Below, in pieces: positions 41,863 through 53,990 of a stretch of DNA of 64,000 nt (the stretch's first letter is position 1; each line of letters starts with the position of its first letter). Location of the stretch: assembly GCA_036426205.1 (NCBI GenBank), contig CM071571.1, positions 112,994,316 through 113,058,315 on the forward strand, given 5' to 3'. The notes below the pieces were generated by a model. It was not told where the DNA came from. It did no database searches and worked only from the letters and a program-made list of their open reading frames with translations. A program made the translations under genes and the position numbers. This DNA comes from Ascaphus truei. Its lineage: Eukaryota; Chordata; Amphibia; Anura; Ascaphidae.

Positions 41863-44800
41863 GGAATCTATCAAAAGGAGGCGGATCGAAGTCTATATTT
41901 AAACCAGTGTGGTGAAGGTTTTGAGAGTATAAATCCAGAAGGTCTCCTTCTGGATAAATGGGTTAACCTGTCCCCTCCTCTCCAATTGGCTTTAGGGCAT
42001 TCTATGCCCCAAATATCAATCCCTCTGGATTTTGATTGTGTACTTTTAAGTGGTTGACACACTGGTGTTTTCCAACCACCCTTTTTATATATTGTAGAAA
42101 CACTGGCTTCCCAATCTACCTGTTGGAGCCTCCTTCCTGTCCTCCCACCGTCACGTGTAACCCGCAGGGGCATTCTAATAAGTATACACCAGTACTTACT
42201 CCTACAGTTAATAAAAGTGTTTACCATCGTAACTTTTGCCTGTCACGTTTGATTGAAATTACTGGCCTTTAACACTGAAAAAACAACCTATGCATTGTTA
42301 CATATAAAGAAACCTTTCAGGTTGGATAACCACATGGTGCTACTTATTTTAGGCCCATAAGGGGACAACTAGGTGATAATTTCTTTTCAAATTGTCAGCA
42401 CGTTTATAAACAATTTGTGGGTATTATGGGAGGAATGGTGTTCAATATTGGGTCTCTCAGGAGGATCCCCCAATGCTTTTTATAATTTCTTTATTTTTCT
42501 GGGGCCATACATATGAATTTAGTGATGAAGGGGATAAATTCTCCTTGTACAGTTGGCATCTTTTTATTATTATAGGGTTAATAAGATTTGACTATCTATA
42601 TCTTTAACTGCACAGGATAGCTTTATACCCCTTCCCTGCTGTAATCTCTCTCAAGAAATTTTTCTTAAGGGGAGTTTTAATTGGTTTGTACAAAAATCTT
42701 TTCTGCGAGCAGTTTCTTTTTATTCTTAGGGCTTGCCCTGTGGGATATTTTGAATCCATTTTGGATGGTGGTGGCTAGAAGCAAAAGATACGTATTAGCA
42801 TCCACCTCCTTATGGTATGTTTTAGTTTGTATCTGATTATTTTCTACATACAAGTTAAGTCTAAGAAATTAACTTTACTACTACAGGTAAAGTAAATTTT
42901 ATATTAAAGGGATTATATTCAAATACAATTTAAAAATTCTAGATTCTTCTATCGTCCCCTTCAGACACACAGCACATCATCGATAAATCTCTTCCAGAGC
43001 ACCAGGTTTGCACCATGTGGGTTGTTGGTCCATATGTAGCCACGTCCCACATATCATAAATAGGTTGTAGCGTAGCTAGGTGCAAACGGGTGCCCATTGC
43101 AGTGCCGCATGTCTGGAGGAAGTAATCTCCATCATAGTTAAAAAATGTGGGTTAGTATGATTGTATCCCACTTAATATAAAGGATTTCAAATTTTCTCCA
43201 ACCATTCATATCACCCTAAAGTGTCTGCTGAACCGTCTTTTAAACCATCAACGTGTTTGATGGAGGTGTATAAAGAACACCACATCACATGTTACCCATA
43301 TCAATTGCTCGTCCCATTCGACATCTTGAATTAATTGTAGTACATGGGAGGTGATCTCTTAGATAAGAGGGAGTTTCTTGGACTATTTTTGTGCAATAAA
43401 TGATCTAAGAATTTACTCAGTTTGATGTGAGCGAACCAATGCCTGATATTATGGGCGGCCGGGGGGTCTGGTGGGTTGTTGTGCAGTTTAGGGATGAATG
43501 AAGTAGAATATCGGTACTTTAGGATTTTTAACTATTAGAGATTCTATCCTTATTGTTATTACTTCATCTTCAAATCTTCCATAATAGTGGTTAGTTCCTT
43601 TTGAATATTCTCCGTAGGGTTACTCAAAGTCTATCATAGGTTGAATTGTCACCTAAAATTCTACTAGACTCCTCTCTATAAAAAACTGGTGTCCAAACAA
43701 CCAGACCCCCCCCCCCCTTTGTCTGCTGATTATAAAATGTCCTTATTTTCAGTTAAAGATTTACACAGCCTCCTTTTCCTCTTGGGTTAGGTTGTGTTTT
43801 TTACCCTTAAAGTTACTCCCTGCTTTTTCAAGATCGTGTAATCCAATCACCATACGGTAAAAATATCAATATAATTCCCTTTATGGCTTTAGGGTAAAAT
43901 GTGTTTTATTTAAAGGGTTGTTATAGGATTTCTATTTTTTCTTTAGGGATTTGGTTTCCTGTATTTAAAGTTCTACTAACAGGGTCCCTCAGGGAATATT
44001 TCTTTAGTGTAAGCTTCTGATAAATTTATGGACATCTACATGAGTTCAAAGGGTTTGGGCCACGTACTGGAGCCAAATTTAGGCTTTTTCTAAAACTTTA
44101 GTTTCAGCCTTGTGAAGTTTGTACGAGCTAATATTAAAGATATTGCTTTTATGCTCTACAGTGTTTTCCTGGATCTTGTTTTTTCTTCTCTTTCGTTGTT
44201 CCCTTCCTCTTATCGTTGGTCTGCGACGCTCTCTCTAGTAAAAATGTTTTCATTGGGATTTCCTTTTTCTCTACATGTTTCTTCACTGGTTCGTGGTTCC
44301 GGCGATGCTCAAAAAATGGGTAGGACCCCTATGGTTCTTTTAGGTCTCTCATTCGATCTTAAAATGGGGGATCTTTCTCTATAATCCCTATATGTTTGGT
44401 CCCTATCATTTAATATGTAGGGTGATCTTTCTCTATACTCTCTGTGATCATAATCCCTTTTTCCCCCTTACGTTCAAACCTGACCACTCCTGATTCTGTT
44501 TAGAGTTGGATTTTTACTATTTTTAGTTCCTGGTTTTGTCAATCCTAGTGCTAGATTCTACGGTCCGGGGTAGTGATATTAGTTTATTTATGGCCCCTTT
44601 CTTTATATATAAAGTTTCGGGTGGGGGTAGATTCTGGATTGGTGTCTAACTTAGAATCAATAATATCAGCAGTTTGAACAACTTTGTCTCTTTCCAATTC
44701 CTCTCTTTTCCCTCATCATAGCCCTCTTGTCTCTCAGAATTTTTTCTGTTTTATCATTTTAATTTTACCTAATTTAGCCGTTTTTGAATGACTTTGTCCT

Positions 44801-45209
44801 CTAGGATTTTGTATTCTGTCAGGCCATAAATCGTTCTAGTTGGTTTTAATGTTATTGACTCCCCATCTATCTTATCTAAAATAGTGCTTCTTGTTTGATA
44901 AGTAGTTGCATTAACCCTACAGAGCTATGTGTCTAATAAAAAGTTCCACTCAGCATAAAGCTTCATCATCCGTGTCTATAGTGGGTGCTTTAACATTACG
45001 TACCCCCTAGATCTTTTGTGCTCTAAATACTTCCTCAACGTGAAAATCTCCCATTTTTGTGTAATTTCTTGATTCATAATTCTCCAATTTAGTGAAATAT
45101 GTTTCTAGTGTATCTGATTCTATTTCCATATACTTGTTTGTTCTTCAAAGAAAACCTTCAAAATCATTCTCTAAAGTGCTCTATTGGTGAATAGTGCCAT
45201 ATTAGACAT
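41863..45209 (-). pseudogene. PLE-A copy 2 (left arm), gap-ridden
   Basis: Reverse complement of 52,888-56,302, complete from the ATG (45,209) to the stop region (41,863), but broken by numerous one-base gaps, so no long frame remains. Landmarks: AAATCTCTTCCAGAGC near 42,985 (KRFIDD region) and CCCATTGCAGTGCCGCATG near 43,090 (CGTAMG region). Confidence 0.85.
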
Positions 45210-46529
45210 TTGCAGCTGGTGGGTGTGAGACAGAACAATGATAAAAATTAACTAAAAAATGATTAACCTATATCTCAGCGCAAAAAAATATAATATTAAT
45301 ATAATATATATATATAGATATATATATAATATATTATAAATATATATATATATAGTGTTGTAAATACAATAAGTGAATAATAAGCTTACTGCTAAGTGAA
45401 AGCTGCCAAAGGGTCTCTGCCTAACAAATTCCTCACAAACTTATTCAGACAAAATACAAAAATGCAATGACCGGCGCTCCAGGCTACAACAATACCCCAG
45501 TCCAATGATTAGTCCAAATGGATAGGAAAGTTCTTTTCAATATTCCAGGATGAGGGTAGATGGTGATCACAATTCCTGGCTGTTAGTTCCGGAATCCTCC
45601 TAGTGAATAATAGACAAAAGGAAAAGACCATTGCGCAGCCACAAGAACCAATAAATGACTCCACGACAGATTAAGTAATGAAATTACAGACTTTCTGTGT
45701 TGTTGTTCCTTTGAGACAATCTGTGCTTTAAACATCTTCTTTTCAGATATCACGAATCCAAGTGTTGTATGCATTCATCCAGGTTTTCTATCTGTTCACA
45801 GCATACCACTCAGAATGGTTCCCATGTGTTCCCAGAAAGGAGATCAAGATGAGATGATGTGCAGATTGATAAAAATTTATTACAATGAAAATAATAACAG
45901 CCAAGGCTTACTACATAAACCAGGCTGTGTTAAAACAGCTGACAACGTGCCGTCCGCAGTTGATACAATCAGGTATAGCAGGCTTCTGGGATGAACTGTA
46001 GCACTTTTGTTATTTGCAAACCCTGAAGTGGCGTCTATCGCTATGCCGTTGCTCTGCGAGATCCCCCCCCTCTATTTGCTATTGCTATCTCTATCTCAGC
46101 TTGAGGTGGCCAGCACTACACACTGTGCTTGCTCTCCTCTCTGAGTAAACTGCCGTCAGCCCGTGCGCCGCTCAGTGATGTCACACTATGGCATTCTCCT
46201 GATCACTCTCTCCTGATGGACCGTGTCAGTTCATGCTCCTCCCTCTCCAGACGCGTTTCCTGACGCATGTGGTACTTCATCAGTGGATGAGGGGGGGAGT
46301 TGCTACCTACTGATATATATACCCTGGAGGGTGATGCATACTAAATACAAGCTAATTGATTTAAAAAGCAGATAAACTGAATAAAATTGCCACACTACTA
46401 CTTACGATGTAAACCACTAGGAATCATCCCTGGGATTAAGTGGCAATGCACCAAGCTCATAAAAGTGACATTTCCTGCCTTTCCAAATATAGAATTACAA
46501 AATGAAAACAATTGGTGCTGATTGATTAT
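45210..46529 (-). repeat. PLE-A terminal repeat 'A' upstream of copy 2
   Basis: Follows (minus strand: precedes) the ORF1 ATG of copy 2; includes the TA microsatellite at 45,285-45,355, the TTTGGCAGCTTTCACTTAGC block and the hammerhead at 46,233. Its right end abuts the LTR element at 46,530. Confidence 0.85.
46233..46306 (-). ncRNA. Hammerhead ribozyme, PLE-A (upstream copy)
   Basis: Minus strand: CTCCCCCCCTCATCCA, CTGATGA, helix II strands AGTACC and GCGTCAG (gapped), GAAA, CGCGTC, TGGAGAGGGAGGAGC. Same as the 28,753 copy apart from missing bases. Confidence 0.72.
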
Positions 46530-48292
46530 TGTACGGTATTCCACCCCACCATCTCATATGTAGTGTGGGGTGAGTAGAACATGTATTGTTACCGGTGTGG
46601 TGCGTATACCTGCAGGCTCACAGGCAGTCTGAGCCTCCGTAATGAGAGCCGGGGTGAATCCTCTGGATCGGATCTTCGTTCGACGCCTCCACCTATGTAG
46701 GATTCTATGGCGTGTAGAATGACCCTAACATAGGAACCCAATTAGAAAACCACACAAACAAGTCAGTGATTATATATAACTAAGGAATTTACTATGAACA
46801 TAGAACATATCATCGCATTTACATAAAATGTGTCCCCTACAAGAGGAGGACACTACCCGTGAAGTTTCGCAGGACGTTTCCCACCAAACTAGGTTGATCC
46901 ACCCAGTGTCCAGTGAAACCCCCACACAATGTCCCGTACTCCTACGGAGATAGTCAATGGGTGCTGCGCAGTCAATATGTGAATAGGCTGTTGGTCACTT
47001 AATCAATGAAGTACCTTCCGAGCACTCCGATGCTCGGGACCGCAACACACTTCTCAAAGGGTCAGACGCCGTCTGATCCTATTCAGGTACTTCCACCCGT
47101 GGACCCAACGAGGGCCCCACGCTCCACGGGAACTGCAACCGATACGGCAAACACCAACGCATGGGAACAAGCAACCGCGCTATCAGCTTCTGCCTAACTA
47201 CTTCTAGAGTGGCAGCAACCCAAACCTAGGGCCTGTCCCTGAGGAACCGCAACAATGGATGGCTTGGGGAAAACTCCTAGGGCGTGGACAATAACCTGCC
47301 CCCTTCCCCTAGCTACCCAGTCTCAACTGTAACTGCTAATCTAACAGCCTAACGCCACCTGCAGCCAACACTCAGCTCACACTGTCAGCCTGCAGGGATC
47401 CACACACACTTCACACACACTGCACGCACTGCGCCCAGCACATGCAGCGACACACACACAGACGCTGCAATCACACACAGCCACCTGGATCCCGTAGCCA
47501 CAACATACTAGCACGCTGTGCTATTTGCCAGTGCCACAGCCCTCTCCGCTGTGGCACTGCCAAACCTGCACCTTACACACACTAAGGGCGACCTCCCTAT
47601 CTAGGGCGTCCCTTATCAGTTACCCACTAACCTGGTGGGAGTTGGGGCCTACCTGAGGGGTTTGGTACCTACAGGATGCAGGAGCTGCACTACTCCCTGC
47701 ATCCTTCCTTCCCCTTCAGCTCCTCTGCTCCAACTGACGTGACTCATGCAAAGCCCGGGAAAGGAAATGTATTCTTTCCTCCGGGCAGTCTGCAGCCCCT
47801 ATTGGCTCATCAAGCACCTGGTGACCTGCCTCGCTATGCCTCATGGGAATTGTAGTCCGAGGCCCCTACAAAAACATTGGGCCGGGTGCGGCCTTCCCTC
47901 TGCTACACAAACCTGTAATGGCGCCGCAACCTCTCACTAACTTCCCTATCTCGGGACTCTCTCTGCGCCCTTCCTGCCCTAAGCAAACTGTTCCCTGGCG
48001 CTAGGGTTCTCCCTGCGCAACGGCGAGCAACTGGACCTCTCTGACTCGCGCGATCACTGCGCATGCGCGAGTCTTCCGTAATGGCGGCGCCCTATCCGCC
48101 CGGCTCGGAGCGCGGGAGCCCTGAGATGCGCGTGCGGCCTTGGCAAACCGGCGCACGCGTCCCGGCAACCCCCGAGCGGGACCTGGCCCCTCTCCTGACA
48201 CTGCCGAACGGAGCCGCCATTGGACGTGGCGGCCCCGCGATCGGCAGTCAGGTGAGGGGGTGCTGCGGTAGCGCTGGGGAGACCTGGCTACA
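46530..48292 (-). repeat. 3' LTR of the LTR retrotransposon
   Basis: 1,763 bp. Same sequence as 50,590-52,357 with scattered one-base gaps in both. GC-rich near its right part (GCGCATGCGCGAG, CCGCCATTGG). The CpG/NRF1-like GCATGCGC words could be promoter sites (inferred). Confidence 0.88.
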
Positions 48293-50589
48293 CTCTCCCC
48301 TGGTGAAACCCACAAGCCCTAGCTTGGGAACGACATAGTATGGTTACAATTTCACATACTGAATATTTTGTGGCATTACCCGTACACACTAACATATCAA
48401 TTTTGCACATCAGGTTACATGATACATCACCCCCAGTAACCGAGACCAGCTGAGACCATTGTGGGGTTCCCTACCAGATCAGATGGGGGGTACCTACTTT
48501 TGCGTCCGTGAGCCTCCCCCAGAAAAATTTCTTGGAGAGCACACTCTAAGGCGACAGTTTCTGGCTCTCGCTACTTCCTCCCCTGGTGGAAGGAGTAGCC
48601 AGTGTCTCTGAAGCAGCCTTTACCCGGTCATCCGCGACAGGGATGCGGTATAGAACCAGGGGCCAGGACCTTTCCCGGGTCCACCACCTGGCGAATGGCA
48701 CGCTCCTTTTTGGGCGTAAAGGAGGCCAGTCTCCCTAGATCGTCTTTACACAGTCCTTGTCCTACGGACTTGCGAGGCTTCCACTGAGAAGCGAGCACTG
48801 GGAAATGTCTCGGTTTCACATGGCAGGGGGAAAAAGTAGACACCTTACCCCTGCGGTGTGATTCATGGTAGCCAAAGGTCCTCGGGGACGCTGTCAGTTC
48901 CCACCTTGGTGGTATCGGGACCTGCCCCTGGCACTTCTGGGGCAGTCCACTTACGCGCTGAAAACTCGGGAGCGTTGGATCCAGTCGGACCATTGTGTCG
49001 AGGCACACAGGGCTCACACTCCGCTCAGGAACCATAGTTTGGCCTTCTTCACGGCCACCTCCATGGGTCTGTGAGAACAAGGGGGTTCCTTACCACTCGG
49101 CTGGCTGACGATGGGCTCCCTTCTTCCGGAAGGATGGCGTAGACACTGGTCCACTTCTCCTCTGGCAGCTACCTTCTAGTGAGGACACCTCCGCAGGACG
49201 CGATGCAGATGGAACACTCAACCCGGGCGACACAGACTTAAGGAGCCATCGTGCTCCGCGGTCACCTGGAGGCTCACCCCGACACCCTGGGGCAGTCGAC
49301 TCACCCTTGTCGGCGTTTAGGTACTGGCCCACGCCTAGGAACGATGGTACTCTGTAGTAGGTCGGAGGAGAGTAGGGCACACGGGCCCACAGCAGGGTCC
49401 GTAACATCGGAAGACACCTCTTCCAGGGTACACGGACCCACACGACTCTATATCCTCTGCATTAACCGCTGGGGTGGTTCGCCGGTAGGCGCATCGCCAC
49501 CGATGGGACGTTCCACCTTTTCCCCGGAAGATATCATGACAGTATCCTCGCAAAGGTAGTCACCACGATTCTCCTGAAATGCAGCCAGTGTTGTGGGTAC
49601 AAAGCTGGCGTGCTCCGGTACCTCCACTGCAGCCGCACTCTTCTCTGCCAAGGGTTCACTAGTTTAGCTGGCTCTGTAGTGGGGTACAATAGGCATCAAG
49701 AAAATTGCACCGCAACATCACATTGAGGTTCCCATGCCAGTGCACCTCTAGGACAGTCACAGGTGGGGCTAAAGCAATGCGTACACGGCTCCCATCCACC
49801 TCGGTGTCCTGAAGTCAGTGGCACTTGGGATATAACGGCTCCCTGTCATAAGGTTCTTGCAAGCAGGGGCACAGTAGCATAAGGAGATTATTCCTGGCGC
49901 TCGCAGGGCAATAACATATTAGGATGTATCCCCTGACAGTCTATCTATCTCATGCATATCTCTCCTCAGAGATCAGAGTGTCTATCACAGCGTCCACGTA
50001 AGGTTGAAGATAACCGTGCTTGCTCCCCTGGTGGAATCTAAAGGAAGGACTTTTTACAATGGATTGGTTTTCGCTCTGCAATGAGTCACTCAAATCACAG
50101 GGAGGGGGCTTGATTTTCGCGCGCAAAACCGGAACAGAATGTTGCGACATCTTCTGTGCAGGCTTGCAGTCAGCAGCACGTGCGCTCTCCTGATTTGGCG
50201 GGGACGCCATTTTGTGGGTCGGCATAGACTAGGGGGTACCCTCTGAGGGGCCCGGGTCATGAACAGCGGGATGGTGCTCTGCCAGGCATATATCCTCAGT
50301 GTGAGTTACAACAAACAAATGGTTTTCCATGTGGACGTGGGATCTTGTTCCTCTCTAGAAACATGCGCCACGGCCACCCAGGAATTTTACAACATAACTC
50401 CCGGACCTTCATTGCGGGTATAATAGGGGTATGCTCCTACCGCCACACATGGCCAGGTTCCATTACTGCCGCAAAGCCCAGGCAAGGACCTCGTCTCCGG
50501 ACTTTACAAACATAGGACCAAAAATAGGAACGGGACAATTTAGAAAAAAAGGACAGGGCACCCCAGGTGTATCTCAGCAGCGCTCCAAA
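48293..50589 (-). other. Interior of the LTR retrotransposon, no recognised gene
   Basis: No pol motifs in any frame. Minus-strand frames of 150, 117 and 91 codons (48,628-49,080; 49,090-49,443; 49,950-50,225) show no recognisable domain. The leader next to the 5' LTR (50,400-50,589) corresponds to 28,285-28,475, where a possible gag start reads MFVKSGDEVLAWALRQYMEP; here that frame is broken by a missing base pair. GC-richer than its surroundings, as for the LTRs. Confidence 0.6.
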
Positions 50590-52357
50590 TGTAACGGGTA
50601 TTCCACCCCACCCAATCTCATATGTAGTGTGGGTGAGTAGAACATGTTTGTTACCGGTGTGGTTGCGTATACCTGCGGCTCACAGGCAGTTCTGAGCCTC
50701 CGCTAATGAGAGCCTGGGTGAATTGATGAATCCTCTGGATCGGTTTCGTCAGCGCCTCCACCTATGTAGGATTCTATGGACGTGTAGAATGACCCTAACA
50801 TAGGAACACATTAGAAACCACACACACAGTCAGTGATTAATATATACTAAGGAATTTACTATGAACTAGAACATTCATCGCATTTACATAACCTGTTGTC
50901 CCTCTCACGAGGAGACACTACCCGTGACGTCTCAGGACGTTTTCCCCAACACTAGGTGATCCCCCAGGTCCAGTGAAACCCCACACCCAAGTCCCGTACT
51001 CTACGGAGATAGTAAAGGGTGACTGCGCAGTCACTATGTGAATAGGCCTGTTGGTGCACTTAATAAAATAGAGTAATTCCGAGCACTCCTGCTCGGGACC
51101 GCAACAACACTTCTCAAAGGGTCAGCGTCCGTCTGATCCTATTCAGGTACTTCCACCGTGGACCCCACCGAGGGCCCCACCGCTCCACGGGAACTGCAAC
51201 CGATCACGGCAACACCAACCGCAGGGAACAGCAACCGCCGCTATCAGCTTTCTGCCTAAACTACTTCTAGAGTGACAGCAACCCTAACCTAGGGCCTGTC
51301 CTGAGGAACCGCAACAATGGGATGGTGGGGAAAACTCCTAGGGCCTGTGGAAATAACCTGCCCCCCTTCCCCTAGCTACCCAGTCTCAACTGATACTGCT
51401 AATCCTAACAGCCTAACGCACCTGCAGCCAACACTCAGCTCACCCCACTGTCAGCCTGCAGGGATCCACACACTTCACACACACTGCACGCACTGTGCCC
51501 AGCACATGCAGCGACACCACACACAGACAGCTGCAAATCACACACAGCCACGGATCCGTAGCATCCACTACTAGCACGCTGTGCCTATTTGCCAGTGCCC
51601 ACAGCCCTCTCGCTGGTGGCACTGCCAAACCTGCACCTTACACACATAAGGGCGGACCTCCCTATCTAGGGCCGTCCCTTATCAGTTACCCAATACCTGG
51701 TGGGGAGTTGGGGCCTACCTGGAGGGTGTGGGTACCTATCAGGATGCAGGAGCTGCATCACTCCCGCATCCTTCCTTCCCCTTCAGCTCCTCTGCTCCAA
51801 CTGACGTGACTCATGAAAGCCCGGGAAATGTATCTCTTTCCTCCAGGGCAGTCCTGCAGCCCTATTGGCTCTATCAAGCACCTGGGCTGCCTCGCATGCC
51901 TCATGGGAATTGTAGTCCCGAGGCCCCTACAATAACATTGAGGCCGTGCGTGGCCTTCCCTCTGCCTACACAAACCTGTAATGGCCGCCGAACCTCTCAC
52001 TAACTTCCCCTACTCTCGCGCGACTCTCCTGCGCCTTCCCTGCCCTCACGCACTGTTCCCTGGCGCTAGGGTTCTCCTGCGCATGCGCGAGCTAACTGGA
52101 CCTCTCCTGCCCTGCGCGATCATGCCGCATGCGCGAGTTCTCCCGTAATGCGGCGCCCTATCCGCCGTCGGGAGCCCGGAGCCTGGAGATGCGCGCGGCC
52201 TTGGCAACCGGCCGCACGCGTCCCCGGCAACCCCCGAGCCGGGACCTGGCCGCCTCTCCCCTGACACTGCCGAACGGAGCCGCCATTGGACGTGGCGGCC
52301 CCCGCGATCGGCAGTCAGGTGAGGGGGGTGCGGTAGCGCTGGGGAGACCTGGCTACA
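50590..52357 (-). repeat. 5' LTR of the LTR retrotransposon
   Basis: 1,768 bp; plus strand runs TGTAACGGGTATTCC to GACCTGGCTACA. A direct copy of 46,530-48,292. Confidence 0.9.
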
Positions 52358-52771
52358 CTTGTATAAGACAGGGAGGGGTTAATCTATCAAAAAGGAGGCC
52401 AGATCGAAGTCTATATTTAAACCATGTGGTGACAAGGTTTTGAGAGTATAAAATCCAAATCCAGAAGGTCTCCCTTCTGGATAAATGGGTTAACCTGTCC
52501 CCTACTCTCCAATTGGCTTTAGGGCATTCTATGCCCCTACAGTACATATCAATCCCTCTGGATTTTGATTGTGTTTACTTTTAAAGTGGTTAGACACACT
52601 ATGTGTTTCCAACCCCTTTTTTATATTGTAAACATGCTCTGCCAATCTACGTTGGAGCTTCCTCCCTGTCCTCTCCATGTACTGTAACCCGCAGGGGCAT
52701 TCTAATAAGTATACACAGTACTTACTCTTACAGTTAATAAAAGTGTTTACATCGTAACTTTTGCCTGTCAC
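52358..52771 (-). pseudogene. PLE-A endonuclease tail, inverted, joined head-on to the next PLE-A
   Basis: Minus strand reads TGKSYDVNTFINCKSKYCVY, LLECPCGLQYMERTGRKLQR, RLAEHVYNIKKGLETHSVSN, the last part of the PLE-A GIY-YIG domain, then the 3' UTR up to TTGTATAAGACAGGG at 52,358. At 52,771-52,776 it meets the 5' UTR of the plus-strand PLE-A. Before the LTR insertion it was continuous with A at 46,529, giving tandem PLE-A units on the minus strand. Confidence 0.85.
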
Positions 52772-52887
52772 TTGTTGTATTTACACACTTATATATATAT
52801 ATATATTTTTTTTGCGCTGAGATATAAGGTTAATCATTTTTTAGTTAATTTTTATCATTGTTTCTGTCTCACACCCACCAGCTGCAA

Positions 52888-53990
52888 ATGTCTAATATGG
52901 CACTATTCACCAATAGAGCACTTTTAGAGAATGATTTTGAAGGTTTCTTTGAAGAAACAACAAGTAATATGGAAATAGAATCAGATACACTAGAAACATA
53001 TTTCACTAAATTGGAGAAATTATTGAATCAAGAAATTACACAAAAATGGGAGATTTTCACGTTGAGGAAGTATTTAGAGCACAAAAAGATTCCTAGGGGG
53101 TACGTAATGTTAAAGCACCCACTATAGACACGGATGATGAAAGCTTTATGACTGAGTGGAACTTTTTATTAGACACATGCTCTGTAGGGTTAATGCAACT
53201 ACTTATCAAACATAGAAGCACTATTTTAGATAAGATAGATGGGGAGGTCAATAACATTAAAAACCAACTAGAACGATTTATGGCCATGACAGAATACAAA
53301 ATCCTAGAGGACAAAGTCATTCAAAAAACGGCTAAATTAGGTAAAGAAGTTAAAATGATAAAACAGAAAAAAATTCTGAGAGACAAGAGGGACTATGATG
53401 AGGGAAAAGAGAGGAATTGGAAAAGAGACAAAAGTGTTTCAACTGCTGATATTATTGATTCTAAGTTAGAACCCAATCCAGAATCTACCCCCAAGCCCGA
53501 AACTTTATATATAAAGAAAGGGGCCATAAATAAACTTAATATCACTACCCCGGGACAAGTAGAATCTAGCACTAGGATTGACAAAACGCAGGAAACTAAA
53601 AATAGTAAAAAATCCAACTCTAAACAGAATCAGGAGTGGTCGAGGTTTGAACGTAAGGGGGAAGAAAGGGATTATGATCACAGAGAGTATAGAGAAAGAT
53701 CACCCTTACATAGATTAAATGATAGGGACCAAACATATAGGGATTATAGAGAAAGATCCCCCATTTTAAGATCGAATGAGAGACCTAAAGAGAACCATAG
53801 GGGTCCTACCCATTTTTTAGAGCATCGCCGGAACCACGAACCAGTGAAAGAACAGTGGAGAGAAAAAGGAAATCCATCAATGAAACAAGGTGTACTAGAG
53901 AGAAAGCGGTCCAGAACAGACGATATAGAGGAAAGAGGGGAGGGACACGAAAGAGAAAGAAAAAGACAAGATCCAGGAAAACACTGGTAG
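52888..53990 (+). CDS. PLE-A ORF1: basic, RS-rich protein (one frameshift)
   Basis: From ATG 52,888 (MSNMALFTNRALLENDFEGF). The N-part has ETYFTKLEKLLNQEITQKWE and FTLRKYLEHKKIPRG, alignable with N1 ORF1 (KRIPRG). A one-base frame break lies at about 53,110-53,120; the frame then runs open from before 53,148 to 53,990 (MTEWNFLLDTCSVGLMQLL). A Lys-rich coiled-coil-like middle is followed by an Arg/Asp/Glu-rich tail with YRERSPLHRLND and YRERSPILRSNERP repeats. Function unknown; nucleic-acid binding is inferred from charge. Overlaps ORF2 by about 135 nt in another frame. Confidence 0.72.

Larger units (their letters stand above)
34140..45369. repeat. Left arm of a large inverted repeat
   Basis: 11.2 kb that is the reverse complement of 52,776-64,000, in unbroken order: GAACAAGAGACAGTCC region (34,180 with 63,960); hairpin (35,010 with 62,936); MITE (36,145 with 61,795); G23 tract (37,371) with C20 tract (60,839); ribozyme (38,397 with 59,766); PLE-B; A; PLE-A; TTGTATTTACA end (45,369 with 52,776). 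The outer edge lies beyond the window on the right. Arms differ mostly by one-base gaps, with some substitutions in the outer part. Confidence 0.9.
46530..52357 (-). mobile_element. LTR retrotransposon (non-autonomous), inserted at the PLE-A tail / A junction
   Basis: Two direct LTRs (46,530-48,292 and 50,590-52,357) flank 2.3 kb. Minus-strand sense is shown by LTR ends TGTAGCC...CCCGTTACA, a primer-site-like TTTGGAGCGCTGCTGAGAT two bases after the right (5') LTR, and a purine tract CAGGGGAGAG next to the left (3') LTR. No RT, integrase or protease is seen, so it depends on another element. Flanks GATTGATTAT and TTGTATAAGACAG are contiguous in the empty site at 56,318 (and 41,850). A TTGT word may be the target duplication, blurred by gaps. 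Confidence 0.88.

Noticed and set aside
48001..49559. Frames of 100-150 codons in the LTR element interior as host genes
   Set aside because: No domain, overlapping frames on both strands, and the position between two LTRs explains them as non-autonomous element sequence.
51317..52443. Several 80-105-codon frames in the LTRs
   Set aside because: They are in GC-rich LTR sequence, overlap on both strands, differ between the two LTRs because of gaps, and show no domain.
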